64,000 bases of DNA from Desulfurobacterium pacificum (GTDB lineage: Bacteria > Aquificota > Aquificia > Desulfurobacteriales > Desulfurobacteriaceae): positions 151,928 to 215,927 of the forward strand of contig NZ_FXUB01000003.1 of NCBI RefSeq assembly GCF_900182835.1. The letters are read 5' to 3'. Made by a program: the position numbers and the translations under genes. A model generated the notes under the pieces. That model had not been told where the DNA came from. It worked only from the letters and a program-made list of their open reading frames with translations, and did no database searches. Positions within the stretch are counted from its first letter, which is position 1; each line of letters starts with the position of its first letter. Of the stretch, positions 51,995 through 62,699 are shown piece by piece.

Positions 51995-54376
51995 TTATGC
52001 CCTTAAAGTAGCTCCATAGTTTTCAAGTTCTTTAATTATAGCATTCATTATAGTATTTACTTCTTCGTCGGAAAGGGTTTTATCTTTTGCCCTGAATCTG
52101 AGTGAGAACGCTACGCTCTTCTTACCTTCGGGAATACCTTTACCTTCGTAAACGTCAAAGAGTTTCAGCGATTCTAAATATTTAGCTTTTGAGCGTATAA
52201 CGTTTTCTATTTCCGCTACCGGTTTTTCTTTTTCTACTACAACGGCTATGTCTCTCGTTACCGGTGGGAATTTTGGAATCTGTTTGAATGTAACTTTCTT
52301 AGAGAGAGCTTCTGATAGTAACTTATCAAGGTTTAGTTCGGCGATAAAGATATCCTGTTTTATCTCAAACTTTTCTGTTACATCTGGGTGTAGTTTGCCT
52401 ATGAAGCCTACTTCTTCTCCGTCAACGGTTATTTTTGCGCTCTGTCCGGGGTGAAGGAACGGTTTTTCGTTTTGAGCTGTAAATTCAGCGTTTACGTTGA
52501 GCTTTTCAAGCAGAGATTCAACGATGCCTTTTATGTCGTAGAAGTCAGCGTTTCTCTCTCTGTAAAGGTCGTCTTTAACTTTTCCGGTTAATAGGAAAGC
52601 GACGTGTAGCGGTTCTTCAGGAAGTTTTTCACCTTTGTTGACGAATATTTTGGCGACTTCAAAAAGAGCTACATCTTTTTCGTTTCTGTTTATGTTGTTG
52701 ACGGCGTTTTGGACTAAAGACGGGAAGAGGTAGTCTCTCATGTAAACCCATTCTTCTGATAGTGGGTTGGCGATTTTTGTTAGCTTTGAAACGTCAAAGC
52801 CGAATTTTGAGTAGAGTTTTTCTCCTATGAAGCTGTAGTTGATTGCTTCGTTGTATCCGTGAGATGCAATGAACTCTTTGATTTCCTGAATGTAGAAGTA
52901 ACGGTAGTCTTTTTTAACGTTTGAGTGCATGAGGGGATATGTGCTTGTGATGTTTTTCATTCCGTATATACGGGCAACTTCTTCTATAAGGTCAACTTCT
53001 CTCGTTACGTCGTATTTTCTCCAGGAAGGGACTTTGACAACTATGTAGTCCTGCTCTTTTTTGACGGTGAAGCCCAGGTTGGAGAGGATTTCGGAGGATT
53101 TTCTTGCAGGAATCTGGACGCCTAAGAGGCGGGAGGATTTTTCCGGATTGAAAACGATAACCTTTGGTGTGTAAGGTTTGGGGTAATGTTCTAACCTGCC
53201 TTCTGCAACTTCACCGCTGCAAACCTTTTGAATAAGATGAAGTGTTCTTGCTGCTGCGAATTCACAGGCTTCAATATCTGCACCTCTTTCAAACCTGTAG
53301 GAAGAGTCTGTTGAAAGGTTAAGGCGTTTGGACGTTTTTCTGATTGTCATCGGGTCAAAGTGGGCAGACTCTAAAAGGATGTTTTCTGTTTCAAGGGTTG
53401 TTCCCGATTCTTCTCCGCCCATTATTCCTGCTATTGCAACGGGTTTTTCCGCATCTGCGATGACTAAGTCATCAGAGGTTAGTTTTCTTTCTGTGCCGTC
53501 TAAGGTGAGGATTTTTTCACCGTCTTTTGCCCTTCTAACGACTACTTTTTTGCCTGCCAATTTCTCAAGGTCAAAGGCGTGTAGAGGTTGCCCTAACTCA
53601 TACATTACGTAGTTTGTTGCATCAACTACTGCGTTTATAGGTCTTAAGCCTACAAGGTAAAGCCTTACCTGCATCCAAAGTGGGGATTGGGCATTTTTGA
53701 TTCCTTTTACGATAAAGCCTGTGTATCTTGGGCAGGCGGCAGAGTCTAAAACTTCCAACTCTGCTTCGTTTTCCGCCTTAAAACTGCCTGTTTCAAAAGA
53801 GGTGTCTGGAAGAACGATGGGTTTGTTTAAAACTGCTTTTAGTTCTCTTGCTATTCCTAAAACGGAAAGCGCGTCGGGTCTGTTTGTTGTGATTTCGTAT
53901 TCAATTATCCAGTCGTTGAGACCCAAAACTTCTACTATGTCTTTTCCGATTTCGGTGTTTTCTGGAAGAATCATTATGCCAGGTGAAGAGTCTGTTAAGC
54001 CCAATTCTGCTTCTGAGCAGAGCATTCCGTTTGAGACTTCACCACGCAATTTGCTTCTTTTTATCCTTATACCTATTGGAAGTTTTGCACCGTGAAGGGC
54101 TACGGGAACGATTGCACCTTCAAACACGTTGTCTGCACCTGTAACTATCTGAATAGTTTCGTTTCCGACGTCAACCTGACAGATTTTGAGCTTGTCAGCG
54201 TTGGGGTGTTTGGTGATGGAGAGGATTTTGCCGGTAACGACTTTTTCTAAGTTTTCGGCAGCGTAAGAAACAGAATCTACTTCTATTCCGATGTCTGTGA
54301 GAATGTCGGCAACCTCTTGCGGTGTAAGGTCGCTTATGTCAATGAATTCTTTGAGCCAATTGTAAGTTATTTTCAT
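51995..54376 (-). CDS. pheT: Phenylalanyl-tRNA synthetase beta subunit
   Basis: 793 aa. N-terminal EMAP-type tRNA-binding domain (~40-150, [18 protein letters not shown]), B3/B4 editing domain, B5, catalytic-like core, and C-terminal ferredoxin-fold anticodon-binding domain. Several stretches coding Lys-Ile-Leu use the rare codon run AAA ATC CTC (see findings). ATG overlaps the pheS stop by 4 nt. Confidence 0.96.
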   Translation of the reverse strand: MKITYNWLKEFIDISDLTPQEVADILTDIGIEVDSVSYAAENLEKVVTGKILSITKHPNADKLKICQVDVGNETIQIVTGADNVFEGAIVPVALHGAKLPIGIRIKRSKLRGEVSNGMLCSEAELGLTDSSPGIMILPENTEIGKDIVEVLGLNDWIIEYEITTNRPDALSVLGIARELKAVLNKPIVLPDTSFETGSFKAENEAELEVLDSAACPRYTGFIVKGIKNAQSPLWMQVRLYLVGLRPINAVVDATNYVMYELGQPLHAFDLEKLAGKKVVVRRAKDGEKILTLDGTERKLTSDDLVIADAEKPVAIAGIMGGEESGTTLETENILLESAHFDPMTIRKTSKRLNLSTDSSYRFERGADIEACEFAAARTLHLIQKVCSGEVAEGRLEHYPKPYTPKVIVFNPEKSSRLLGVQIPARKSSEILSNLGFTVKKEQDYIVVKVPSWRKYDVTREVDLIEEVARIYGMKNITSTYPLMHSNVKKDYRYFYIQEIKEFIASHGYNEAINYSFIGEKLYSKFGFDVSKLTKIANPLSEEWVYMRDYLFPSLVQNAVNNINRNEKDVALFEVAKIFVNKGEKLPEEPLHVAFLLTGKVKDDLYRERNADFYDIKGIVESLLEKLNVNAEFTAQNEKPFLHPGQSAKITVDGEEVGFIGKLHPDVTEKFEIKQDIFIAELNLDKLLSEALSKKVTFKQIPKFPPVTRDIAVVVEKEKPVAEIENVIRSKAKYLESLKLFDVYEGKGIPEGKKSVAFSLRFRAKDKTLSDEEVNTIMNAIIKELENYGATLRA

Positions 54377-55398
54377 ACCAGTCCTCCGAACTGCCTTAGG
54401 AATCTCAGGTCGTTTTCAAAGAAGAGTCTTAAATCGTCTATGCCGTATTTGAGCATTGCTATTCTTTCAACGCCCATTCCGAAGGCAAAGCCCTGGTAGT
54501 GCTCCGGGTTTATGCCAACTGCTTTGAAGACTGCCGGGTCAACCATTCCGCAGCCTAAAATTTCAAGCCAGCCCGTTCCTTTACATACCTTGCACCCTTT
54601 ACCGCCACATATTACGCAACCGATGTCAACTTCTGCGCTTGGTTCTGTGAATGGGAAGTAAGAAGGTCTGAAACGCACTTTTGTCTCAGAGCCGAAGATC
54701 TCTTTGAGGAACAGTTCTAATATGCCTTTAAGGTCGGCAAACGTTACTTTTGTGTTAACCATCAAGCCTTCTACCTGATGGAACATTGGCGTGTGGGTGA
54801 CGTCGGCGTCTTTTCTGTAAACCTTTCCGGGTGCGATTATCTGAATCGGTGGCTGGTGGCTTTCCATTACTCTTATCTGAACGGGGGATGTGTGTGTTCT
54901 GAGAACGACATCTTCTGATATGTAAAAGGTATCCTGCATCTCTCTTGCCGGATGTCCTTTGGGTATGTTTAGAGCTTCAAAGTTGTAAAAATCTGTTTCT
55001 ATTTCTGGTCCTTCGGCTACGGCAAAACCCATTGAGGTAAAGGTTCTAACGATTTCTTTGAGAGTTTTCGTTACGACGTGAAGGTTGCCTGGCGTTACTT
55101 TTCTGCCTGGCAGTGTAACATCAATGCGTTCTTTTTCTAACTTTTCCTTCTTTTCCTGTTCTTTAAAGAAGGCAAGTTTTTCTTTTATGGCGTTTTCTAT
55201 TTTCTGCTTCAGGACGTTGCACTCTTTTCCGAATGTTTTGCGCTGGTCGGGGGGTAAGGTAGGGATTTTTTTGAGGAGTTCGGTAACTTTCCCTTTTCTT
55301 CCTATGTAAGAAACTCTCAGGTTTTCAAGCTCTTCTTTCGTTTGTGTCTTTGATAGTTCTTCAAAGAACGTTTTTTCAAGAGATTTTATCTCTTCCAT
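54373..55398 (-). CDS. pheS: Phenylalanyl-tRNA synthetase alpha subunit
   Basis: 341 aa. N-terminal coiled coil (residues 1-90), class II core with motif 2 ([20 protein letters not shown]) and motif 3 ([18 protein letters not shown]). A four-Cys cluster ([18 protein letters not shown]) looks like a metal site and is found in a subset of bacterial PheS. First gene of the long minus block; a TATAAT on the minus strand lies near 55440-55450. Confidence 0.96.
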   Translation of the reverse strand: MEEIKSLEKTFFEELSKTQTKEELENLRVSYIGRKGKVTELLKKIPTLPPDQRKTFGKECNVLKQKIENAIKEKLAFFKEQEKKEKLEKERIDVTLPGRKVTPGNLHVVTKTLKEIVRTFTSMGFAVAEGPEIETDFYNFEALNIPKGHPAREMQDTFYISEDVVLRTHTSPVQIRVMESHQPPIQIIAPGKVYRKDADVTHTPMFHQVEGLMVNTKVTFADLKGILELFLKEIFGSETKVRFRPSYFPFTEPSAEVDIGCVICGGKGCKVCKGTGWLEILGCGMVDPAVFKAVGINPEHYQGFAFGMGVERIAMLKYGIDDLRLFFENDLRFLRQFGGLV

Positions 55399-55570
55399 TT
55401 TTCTCCCTCTTTAGAGTAAAGCTTTGAATTGTGAGCAACTATTATAACCCTTTTCCCCTTTCTGTGTTTTACTTTTAAGTGTTGAAAAGTTGCAGTTGTG
55501 TATATTATAATTTTGGTGATGAGGATAAACTTTCTTTCTTAGATGGGAGGGAAGGGGAAAAGAGAATGGT

Positions 55571-55594
55571 AGGGCTTCCCGAAAGGGGAGCCCT
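55571..55594 (-). terminator. Strong hairpin after the 55604 gene
   Basis: AGGGCTTCCC and GGGGAGCCCT pair over 10 positions around GAAA (one G-T). No long T run follows on the minus strand, while the + side is followed by TTAATATATTTTA. It could block read-through into pheS. Confidence 0.55.
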
Positions 55595-55603
55595 TAATAT
55601 ATT

Positions 55604-55843
55604 TTAGGAGAAGAGCCTTCTACAGCGTTTATACCAGTTGATGTAGTTTTCTGCAGCTTTGAGTAAATCTTTATTGGCTTCTCTTAACTCTCTTTTGAAA
55701 CGTCTTCTTTCCCTTTTTGTGCCGTTGAACGCTAAGATTTGCGGAGACTGAGAAAACTTTTCCTTTACTGCTTCAAAAACAGCTTTAAGAGAGCCCTGGA
55801 ACTTTACGCTTTTACCGTCTTCAGCTCTGACCCAGAGTTCCAT
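55604..55843 (-). CDS. Small basic hypothetical protein, 79 aa
   Basis: Not recognised. The first half has a short beta-hairpin pattern (LWVRAEDGKSVKFQGS), the second half is strongly basic and helical (KRERRRFKRELREANKDLLKAAENYINWYKRCRRLF), which suggests nucleic-acid binding. GGAGGTGG precedes ATG. It stands alone between pheS and the CCA-adding enzyme gene on the opposite strand, with a hairpin at its end. Confidence 0.7.
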   Translation of the reverse strand: MELWVRAEDGKSVKFQGSLKAVFEAVKEKFSQSPQILAFNGTKRERRRFKRELREANKDLLKAAENYINWYKRCRRLFS

Positions 55844-55913
55844 CTTCCACCTCCGGTAGAACTTTAACGGTTTTGTAGTGGGATAATTTAGGAAGAATTT
55901 TCGGGAGTGAAAA

Positions 55914-57287
55914 GTGGAGAGCAGGCGTTTCAGGAATGAATTGTTACGGTTAGTTTCTTCGTGTTTGAAGTCTGGTTATATCGTTGGCGGTTTTGTCAGA
56001 GACGTTTTGTTAGGCGTTAGGAAGAAAGAGTTAGACGTTGATTTGGTGGTTAGCTCGTGGGATGAGGTGGATTTTGATTGTTTGAAAGAGAGGTTAGGTG
56101 TAAAGCCGTTTGTTTTTGAGAAGGAGAAGACGGTTTATACCTTTTATAAAAAGGGTGAATTCCGCGTTGATTTGACTTTGGTTGATGGGGAAACGATTGA
56201 GGAGGATTTGGGGAAGAGGGATTTTACGGTTAATGCTATGGCGGTGAGTTTGGGGGGGATTTTTTTAAAAGAAACTGTTAATTTGATAGATCCTTTTAAT
56301 GGATATGAAGATTTAAAAAGGAAGGTTTTAAGACCGATAAGAGAAGATTCTATTCGGGCGGATGTTGTGAGAATTCTAAGGGGTATCAGGTTTAAGTTAA
56401 CTCTCAATTTCGCGTATCATGAAAATTTTGTCAGACAGGCTAAAGAAAATGCTTTCCTTCTGAGAAAAATCCCCCCACCCCGCCTCAAAGACGAACTCTT
56501 CAAAATCCTCCCCCTTCCTCTCTTCCACCGCTACTTAGAAGAACTTGACCATTTGAGCGCTTTTGTTCACGTTTTCCCCGAGCTTGAAGGCATTGAAAAA
56601 ATCCCCCCCTCCGGCCTTCACCAGTTTGACCTTAAAACCCACACCTTCCTAACCGTCAAATACCTTGAAACTTTCTGTGACTCTATACCTTTGAGAGAAG
56701 AAGTCGGTAATGACTTTAATATTCTCAAGTTGGTAGCCCTCTACCACGACGTTGCCAAACCTGTGACGGTGAAAGAAAAAGACGGTTACCTTACCTTTTA
56801 CAACCACGATAAAATAGGTGCAGAGATTGCTAAAAACGCCTTTCAAAGATTGGCGTTTGGAAAGAGAGCCTCTCAAATAGCCTGGACGGTTATCAGAAAC
56901 CACCTCCGTCCCTTTTTCCTATACGACCTTTACAAGAAAGGGAAACTGACTAAAAAGGCGATTTTCAACCTTTACAAAGATTCCCGTCCCTACCACTACC
57001 ACGTTCTTCTTCACAGCGTTGCAGATTACATGGCAACATCGGAAGAAATGGCGCAGTCTGTTGGCGACTACCTTGATTTCCTTTCCCTTTTGGTAGCTGA
57101 TTTTGAAAGGTTTGAGTCCATTAAACCGCTGCTTAGCGGTGAAGATATAATAGAGATAAGAGGATTTTCATCACCCAATCCCTGTGTGGGCAGAATTAAA
57201 GAGAAATTGGAAGAACTTCAGGCTATAGGTAAAGTCAGAACGAAAGAGGAGGCTATCAAGTTTGTCAAAGGATACTGCTGCAGTTAA
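55914..57287 (+). CDS. CCA-adding enzyme / poly(A) polymerase family, with HD domain
   Basis: 457 aa class II nucleotidyltransferase. YIVGGFVRDVLLGVRKKELDVDLVV carries the G-[GS] and D-x-D catalytic motifs; RDFTVNAMAV follows. An HD hydrolase region is visible (LVALYHDVAKP). It adds or repairs tRNA CCA ends, or may be split into A- and CC-adding types as in Aquifex; I cannot tell which. GTG start with GGGAG upstream. The coding strand switches composition at AAAAATCCCCCC (56465). Confidence 0.88.
   Translation: MESRRFRNELLRLVSSCLKSGYIVGGFVRDVLLGVRKKELDVDLVVSSWDEVDFDCLKERLGVKPFVFEKEKTVYTFYKKGEFRVDLTLVDGETIEEDLGKRDFTVNAMAVSLGGIFLKETVNLIDPFNGYEDLKRKVLRPIREDSIRADVVRILRGIRFKLTLNFAYHENFVRQAKENAFLLRKIPPPRLKDELFKILPLPLFHRYLEELDHLSAFVHVFPELEGIEKIPPSGLHQFDLKTHTFLTVKYLETFCDSIPLREEVGNDFNILKLVALYHDVAKPVTVKEKDGYLTFYNHDKIGAEIAKNAFQRLAFGKRASQIAWTVIRNHLRPFFLYDLYKKGKLTKKAIFNLYKDSRPYHYHVLLHSVADYMATSEEMAQSVGDYLDFLSLLVADFERFESIKPLLSGEDIIEIRGFSSPNPCVGRIKEKLEELQAIGKVRTKEEAIKFVKGYCCS
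56252..56609. repeat. Cluster of three G/C-run motifs in both orientations inside the CCA-enzyme gene
   Basis: G7ATTTTTTT (56252-56266), AAAAATCCCCCC (56465-56476) and AAAAAATCCCCCCC (56596-56609). Left of the first, the + strand is G/T-rich; right of the others it is C/A-rich; between them it is balanced. Confidence 0.8.
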
Positions 57288-58386
57288 AGCCTATAAAGTT
57301 AGTTGCCTTGTAGAACCTGATGGAACTATCAAAAGGAACGTTTACTTAGTAGTTAAAGGTAACAAGGTATTGGAAAAGACTTTCAGACGTCCAGAAGCCC
57401 TCAAGGTTAAAGAGATTAAAGGCACTCTTTATCCCCCTTTTGTTAACGCCCATACCCATTTAGAACTTTCAGCCCTTTCCTTTTCGCCCGATAAGTTTGC
57501 CAGCTTTTTTGACTGGCTTCTCTGGATAATAAGTAAAAGACAGACCTTTACCGAAGACTGGATAGAGAACTCTTTTCAGAGAGGCTTAAAACTTCTTGAG
57601 AGCACTGGAACTTACTATATAGGAGATATTTCCTCCTTTGGCTACTCAAAAAGATATTCTTCAAAAAAATTTCACCTCGTTTCTTTCCTTGAAATAATCG
57701 GAAAAGAGAAGAATTTAAAAGGATTACAACCGCCCCTCTCTGCACACTCTGTCTATTCTGTTTCTTTTGAACTTTTAAAAGAGATAGCTGTTGATTCTCT
57801 TGAGAGAAACTACCCTTTCCAGATTCATTTAGGAGAGGTGGTAGATGAACAGCTTTTAGTATCGGGAAAGTCAAACCGATTTGAATCTCTAATTTATCCA
57901 GAAATCGGCAGGAAAAAGTATCCAATGCCTGAAAGTGAGAATCTCATAGATTACCTGAAGAAAGCCGACGCTTTACACGAAAATACGATAGCTGTTCACT
58001 GCACGAACCTTTCAGAAAAAGAGATAGAAACGTTAATTAAACATAACGCTTCCATCGTTCTCTGCCCCCGAAGTAACCTGCACCTTAAAGTAGGATTTCC
58101 CAGTGTAGAACCTTTTATCGGTTACGAGAAAATTGCTTTAGGCACAGATGGAATGAGCACCAATCTTTCTCTTAACGTTCTTGAAGAGTTAAAAACGCTT
58201 TACTACCGTTTGGATTGTAAGGTGTCATTAAAAAAGCTCTTTTACACCGTTACTCTCGGCGGAGCCAATACGTTAAGGATTGAAAATTACAGGGTTTCTC
58301 CAATCTTTTCCTATTCACCTCAAACCCCCGAAAATCCCCTTGATTTCCTTTTAACTCTTCCTTCTTTGAAGATAATAACTCTTTAG
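57262..58386 (+). CDS. Amidohydrolase, possibly aminodeoxyfutalosine deaminase (MqnX)
   Basis: 374 aa metal-dependent hydrolase. Metal ligands: NAHTHLELSALS (H-x-H), QIHLGEV, VHCTN, and Asp in LGTDGMSTN. The opening VNAHTHLELSALSF followed by a FFDWLLWI stretch resembles MqnX-type deaminases of the futalosine menaquinone pathway, but other chlorohydrolase-like deaminases are similar. TTG 57262 with GAGGAGG 9 nt upstream; it overlaps the CCA-enzyme gene by 26 nt. Confidence 0.75.
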   Translation: MSKDTAAVKAYKVSCLVEPDGTIKRNVYLVVKGNKVLEKTFRRPEALKVKEIKGTLYPPFVNAHTHLELSALSFSPDKFASFFDWLLWIISKRQTFTEDWIENSFQRGLKLLESTGTYYIGDISSFGYSKRYSSKKFHLVSFLEIIGKEKNLKGLQPPLSAHSVYSVSFELLKEIAVDSLERNYPFQIHLGEVVDEQLLVSGKSNRFESLIYPEIGRKKYPMPESENLIDYLKKADALHENTIAVHCTNLSEKEIETLIKHNASIVLCPRSNLHLKVGFPSVEPFIGYEKIALGTDGMSTNLSLNVLEELKTLYYRLDCKVSLKKLFYTVTLGGANTLRIENYRVSPIFSYSPQTPENPLDFLLTLPSLKIITL

Positions 58387-58409
58387 CTTTTCTGCTCACT
58401 TTGTTGTGT

Positions 58410-58415
58410 TATAAT
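58410..58415 (+). promoter_or_regulatory. -10 element (TATAAT) for ccsB
   Basis: Perfect TATAAT 43 bp before the ccsB ATG, without a clear -35. Confidence 0.4.
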
Positions 58416-58458
58416 CGCCTTTAGTTTTTAAGAATATTCCACTCCTAAAGGAGTTGAC

Positions 58459-59778
58459 ATGAAGAAACTGTATGACTTTTTCAGTTCCGTCAAGTTGGCG
58501 ATTTTCCTTCTCCTTATGCTCGCTACAACCTCTATCATTGGAACAATCATAGAACAGCAGAAAGACCCAATTCAGTATTTGAGGGAATACGGGGAGACTA
58601 CGTATAAGATTTTTAAATTCTTAGGTTTTACCGACGTTTACCATTCTTGGTGGTACATTCTGCTTTTGGTTTTACTTGCCATAAACCTTATTGTTTGTTC
58701 AATAAAGAGGCTTCCAAAAATCTGGAAGATAGCTAAAGAGCCTAAGAAGATTCTTCCTGAAGGGCAGGAGAAAAACCTTAAAGCCTATCACTCCATTACT
58801 TTTCCTGCACCTTTTGAAAAGGTAAAAAACTCTCTGATAGAAGCTTTCAGAAGAGTAAGGTACAAAGTAGAAGTTGTAGAAGAACAGGAGGACAAAACTT
58901 ACATTTTTGCTGATAAAAACGTTTTTGCAAGGTTTGGCGTTTATATAGTCCACTTAGGCGTTCTTATCGTCTTAATTGGCGGTCTAATAACGGCTATTTG
59001 GGGATACAGAGGTTATATGAACCTTGCAGAAGGAACTGCCAGCAACCTGGTAAGCTTTTTCACAGGCGGTAAAATTATTGAGCTTCCCTTCTACGTTAAG
59101 TGCAACAAGTTCAAGATAGACTTTTACCCTTCCGGTATGCCCAAAGCTTACATCTCCGATATTTCCATAATAGAGAACGGTAAAGAGGTATTGAGAAAGC
59201 AAATAAAGGTTAACGACCCTCTTAAGTACAAAGGTATTTACTTCTATCAGGCAAGTTACGGGCAGGGAGAAGCTTTCATTCAGCTCAAAAAGGGTGATAA
59301 CATAACTACCGTAGCTGTTGCGTTTGGACAGCCTTTTAAAGTAGAGGATGGCGTTTATATGAGAATTGTCAGTATAGACGGTATGAGAATGTTGGTCGGT
59401 TTTGAAGTGATAGACCACGGAAAGGTGAAAGATTATCAAGCAAAAATGTTTACTCCGTACCAGATTCCGGGTACAAACGTTCTCTTTGCTGTTGCAGACG
59501 TTAAACCCGTATTTTATACGGGACTTCAAGTTTCCAGAGACCCAGGAACGTGGGTTGTTTGGCTTGGCAGCATAATACTGATTTTAGGATTGATTATCGC
59601 CTTCTTCATTCCTCACAGAAGGGTATGGGTAAGAATAGAGAAGAAGGGTGAGGATAGAACGAAAGTAGTAATAGGCGGAACGACGAACAAGGGAACGGAG
59701 GGGCTGTCTCAGGAACTTGAGGGAGTCTTAGGGGTGTTAAAGTCTTCATACTGCCAGAATACCCCTAAGGAGGAATAA
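58459..59778 (+). CDS. ccsB: Cytochrome c biogenesis protein CcsB/ResB
   Basis: 439 aa. System II heme lyase subunit: membrane helices near residues 12-32, 70-92, 160-182 and 375-395, with a large extracytoplasmic domain between the last two. The N-terminal SSVKLAIFLLLMLATTSIIGT and EYGETTYKIFKFLGFTDVYHSWW are typical of ResB/Ccs1. It works with CcsA to move heme outward and attach it to apocytochromes c. ccsA starts 1 nt later. Confidence 0.93.
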   Translation: MKKLYDFFSSVKLAIFLLLMLATTSIIGTIIEQQKDPIQYLREYGETTYKIFKFLGFTDVYHSWWYILLLVLLAINLIVCSIKRLPKIWKIAKEPKKILPEGQEKNLKAYHSITFPAPFEKVKNSLIEAFRRVRYKVEVVEEQEDKTYIFADKNVFARFGVYIVHLGVLIVLIGGLITAIWGYRGYMNLAEGTASNLVSFFTGGKIIELPFYVKCNKFKIDFYPSGMPKAYISDISIIENGKEVLRKQIKVNDPLKYKGIYFYQASYGQGEAFIQLKKGDNITTVAVAFGQPFKVEDGVYMRIVSIDGMRMLVGFEVIDHGKVKDYQAKMFTPYQIPGTNVLFAVADVKPVFYTGLQVSRDPGTWVVWLGSIILILGLIIAFFIPHRRVWVRIEKKGEDRTKVVIGGTTNKGTEGLSQELEGVLGVLKSSYCQNTPKEE

Positions 59779-59779
59779 A

Positions 59780-60985
59780 ATGGTTACATCCGTAACACTT
59801 TTCAACGCTGGTATGGTGGCGTTTTTCCTATCTTTCCTCTTTTACACTATCTATACCTTCTCAAAGAGCGAAAAAGTAGGAAAACTTGCCACTGCCGTTG
59901 CCTGGATAGGTATTTTTATTCAAGGCGCAGCTTTCGTTGTTAGAGGGATTGAAAAAGCAAAGGTGAATATGGTCACCGACTGGACTGCTTTCTACAAGTA
60001 CGCTCCATTTACAAACATGTACGAATCCCTGATGCTTTTCGGTTGGACAGCGGTATTTCTCTATTTGCTCTTTGAGTGGAAGTATAAAAACAAAGCTTTC
60101 GGTATGTTTGTTTTACCTCTCGCTCTGATGGGTGAACTGTCCACTCAGATTTTAGGTTTTGATGAGCAGGCTCAACCTCTTGTTCCTGCTTTGCAGAGTA
60201 ACTGGCTTCTTTTCCACGTTGTAACGACGTTTATAGGTTATGCAGCAGCGGCGGTCAGTGCTGGTATGGCTTACCTGTATTTTTGTAAGGAGAAAGACGT
60301 TACTTTAGGTGATTGGATATACCTCTTCACATTTTCTTTCTACATCATTTTTACAGTGATTCTCTATCCTTTTAGACCTTCTAACTCTTTTATTCTTTCT
60401 GTTTATATTACAGGTTTAGTCGGAGTGATAATTTCCCTGTTTATAGCTTTCTTGGTCTCAAAGACGAGGAAGGAAGGGGAGTTTAAGTTTGCGGATTTTT
60501 CAGGAAAGATATGGGGGCTGATTTTCTTTGCTTCCTTAATTCTTTCTTTGGTTGTTTTTGACTCGGGAAGAAATGCCCTCCTTACGATAGTTATTTCCCT
60601 ACTCCTTTCAGCTTCAATAGTAGGAGCTATATACCTCATTAGGACAAAGGCAGAAGCGTTTTCCCGCATTATTCCTTCTACTGATGCTCTTGAACATATC
60701 ATGTATCAATCTGTTGCGGTAGGTTTCGTTTTCCTGACTATAGGAATAATATTGGGAGCTGTGTGGGCTAAATACGCTTGGGGTGGATACTGGTCTTGGG
60801 ACCCTAAAGAAACCTGGTCCTTAATTACTTGGCTTGTTTACGCTGCTTACCTTCATGCAAGGTATATTAAAGGTCTTTCAGGTAAGCCTCTTGCTTACTT
60901 TACTATAGTTGGTTTCCTATCTGTGATATTTACCTATTACGGCGTTAACCTTATTATTCCTGGTCTTCACAGCTACGCTCAGTAA
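59780..60985 (+). CDS. ccsA: Cytochrome c biogenesis protein CcsA/ResC
   Basis: 401 aa, multi-pass. The heme-binding WWD motif is intact: WGGYWSWDPKETWSLITWLVYAAYLH. Flanking His residues fit external heme ligands. It is longer than many CcsA proteins, with extra helices at the N-terminus. It forms the heme channel/lyase with CcsB. Confidence 0.95.
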   Translation: MVTSVTLFNAGMVAFFLSFLFYTIYTFSKSEKVGKLATAVAWIGIFIQGAAFVVRGIEKAKVNMVTDWTAFYKYAPFTNMYESLMLFGWTAVFLYLLFEWKYKNKAFGMFVLPLALMGELSTQILGFDEQAQPLVPALQSNWLLFHVVTTFIGYAAAAVSAGMAYLYFCKEKDVTLGDWIYLFTFSFYIIFTVILYPFRPSNSFILSVYITGLVGVIISLFIAFLVSKTRKEGEFKFADFSGKIWGLIFFASLILSLVVFDSGRNALLTIVISLLLSASIVGAIYLIRTKAEAFSRIIPSTDALEHIMYQSVAVGFVFLTIGIILGAVWAKYAWGGYWSWDPKETWSLITWLVYAAYLHARYIKGLSGKPLAYFTIVGFLSVIFTYYGVNLIIPGLHSYAQ

Positions 60986-60997
60986 TATTTGTTGTTG

Positions 60998-61018
60998 CCC
61001 CCTTCTTGGGGGTATAAT
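60998..61018 (+). promoter_or_regulatory. Hairpin fused to a -10 element between ccsA and yihY
   Basis: CCCCC-TTCTT-GGGGG (60998-61012) runs directly into TATAATTTTT. It can act as a weak terminator of ccsA, and TATAAT (61013-61018) with TTGTTG 18 bp upstream (60989-60994) can be a promoter for yihY. Confidence 0.5.
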
Positions 61019-61032
61019 TTTTCAGGGTGATT

Positions 61033-61833
61033 ATGATTTGCAAAAGATTGCTCAAGAAAGGTTCTTTTTCCCGTTATCTTCTGTTTTCTGTGTGTGACCT
61101 GTTTGAAAGCGATTATCAATTCTTTGCAGCTTCTATAGCTTACTATACGTTAATGTCAGTTATTCCCCTCTTTATATTTCTCTTCTTCTTGGGTATGATG
61201 GTCTTTCACGTTGACTTTAAGAGTTTTATTCCGCCGGAGATTATAAATTCACCCTTAAAACCCATATTTTTACAGATAGAAGATGTTATCAACGATTCCG
61301 GAATTATAAGTGGAACTGCTGCTTTGATAATGTTGTGGTTTTCGCGGGGGATTTTTCTTTCAATAGAGAAAAGTTTTTGTGAAATACTGGATAAGACAAA
61401 TCCGGCTGGTTTTTTTTACAAGCATATCGTTACAATTCTTGTGATATTTTTCTTATGGATACTGATGCTTGTTTTTTACGTGGTTAAATACCTCATAGCT
61501 GTTCTTATGCCCAAACTGCCCATTCTTTCTCTCTTTACTTCTATTGCTGTTCCTATCCTTGTTTTTGTCTTCATTTTCTCCATTTATTACTTTCTACTTC
61601 CAGTTAAAGTATCGGGTAGATTTGTGATGAAAGTAACTTTAATCGTATTTATCTTGCTTGCAGTATTTGAAAAAGTATTTATCTGGTTCATTTTTAATCT
61701 GTCTAAGGTAAGTATTTTGTACGGTTCTTTTGCAGCGATAGTTGTTTTTCTTTTATGGATATATTACTCTGCTACTGTGTTACTTTTGGGCGTGGGGATA
61801 ATTAAAGCTAAAATGTTAGCTGAGGAGATGTAG
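61033..61833 (+). CDS. YihY/BrkB-family inner-membrane protein
   Basis: 266 aa with six hydrophobic segments; [20 protein letters not shown] and the late [25 protein letters not shown] are standard. The function is debated: it was once called RNase BN and is not a proven nuclease. I prefer ATG 61033 to GTG 61027. panC follows after 1 nt. Confidence 0.88.
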   Translation: MICKRLLKKGSFSRYLLFSVCDLFESDYQFFAASIAYYTLMSVIPLFIFLFFLGMMVFHVDFKSFIPPEIINSPLKPIFLQIEDVINDSGIISGTAALIMLWFSRGIFLSIEKSFCEILDKTNPAGFFYKHIVTILVIFFLWILMLVFYVVKYLIAVLMPKLPILSLFTSIAVPILVFVFIFSIYYFLLPVKVSGRFVMKVTLIVFILLAVFEKVFIWFIFNLSKVSILYGSFAAIVVFLLWIYYSATVLLLGVGIIKAKMLAEEM

Positions 61834-61834
61834 G

Positions 61835-62689
61835 ATGGAAATTGTGGATAAGATATCCGAATTGAGAGAAAAAATTTCAGTTTTTAAAGATAAAGGTAAA
61901 TCGGTAGGTTTTGTTCCTACTATGGGTTATCTGCACGAAGGACATTTAAGTCTTGTAAGAAAAGCTAAGGAGGAGAATGACGTTGTCGTTGTGAGCATAT
62001 TTGTTAACCCAACTCAATTTGCACCTGGAGAGGATTTTGAAAGATATCCCAGAGATGTAGAAAGAGATAGGACTTTACTTGAAAAAGAAGGGGTGGATGT
62101 TCTGTTTATTCCCAGCGTAGAGGAGATGTACCCGGGGGGATTTTCCACCTACGTAGAAGTTTTAAATCTTACTGAAGGTCTCTGTGGAGCTAAAAGACCG
62201 GGCCACTTTAGAGGAGTAACTACTGTAGTTGCTAAGCTGCTTAACATCGTTATGCCTGATAAAGCGTATTTTGGTAAAAAGGATTATCAGCAATTAAAAG
62301 TTATTGAGAGAATGGTAAAAGATTTGAATTTTCCGGTAAAGATAGTTGGTTGTCCTATAGTAAGGGAACCCGATGGACTTGCGATGAGTTCCCGGAACGT
62401 TTATCTCTCCTTGGAAGAAAGAAAAGCTGCTACAATTCTTTACAGGAGTTTGTTGTTAGCGAAAGAGTATTATGAAAAGGGGGGAAGGGATGCTGAAGAA
62501 TTAAAGGAAAAGATAGTGTCTTTTATCAGCGCTGAACCTTTGGTGAAGAAGATAGATTATGTGGAAATAGTTGATGGAGAAACTCTTAACCCTGTTGAAA
62601 AATTGTATCCCGGTGTATTAGTAGCGTTAGCGGTTTTTGTGGGTAACGCACGATTGATAGATAACTGGGTTGTAGGTGAAGAACTTTAG
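61835..62689 (+). CDS. panC: Pantothenate synthetase
   Basis: 284 aa. Joins pantoate and beta-alanine with [20 protein letters not shown] holds the HIGH-type motif, [16 protein letters not shown] is the pantoate site, and MSSRNVYLS is the KMSKS-like loop. Followed after 10 nt by yjbQ, with AGGAGG before it. Confidence 0.96.
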   Translation: MEIVDKISELREKISVFKDKGKSVGFVPTMGYLHEGHLSLVRKAKEENDVVVVSIFVNPTQFAPGEDFERYPRDVERDRTLLEKEGVDVLFIPSVEEMYPGGFSTYVEVLNLTEGLCGAKRPGHFRGVTTVVAKLLNIVMPDKAYFGKKDYQQLKVIERMVKDLNFPVKIVGCPIVREPDGLAMSSRNVYLSLEERKAATILYRSLLLAKEYYEKGGRDAEELKEKIVSFISAEPLVKKIDYVEIVDGETLNPVEKLYPGVLVALAVFVGNARLIDNWVVGEEL

Positions 62690-62699
62690 GAGGTGAAGA

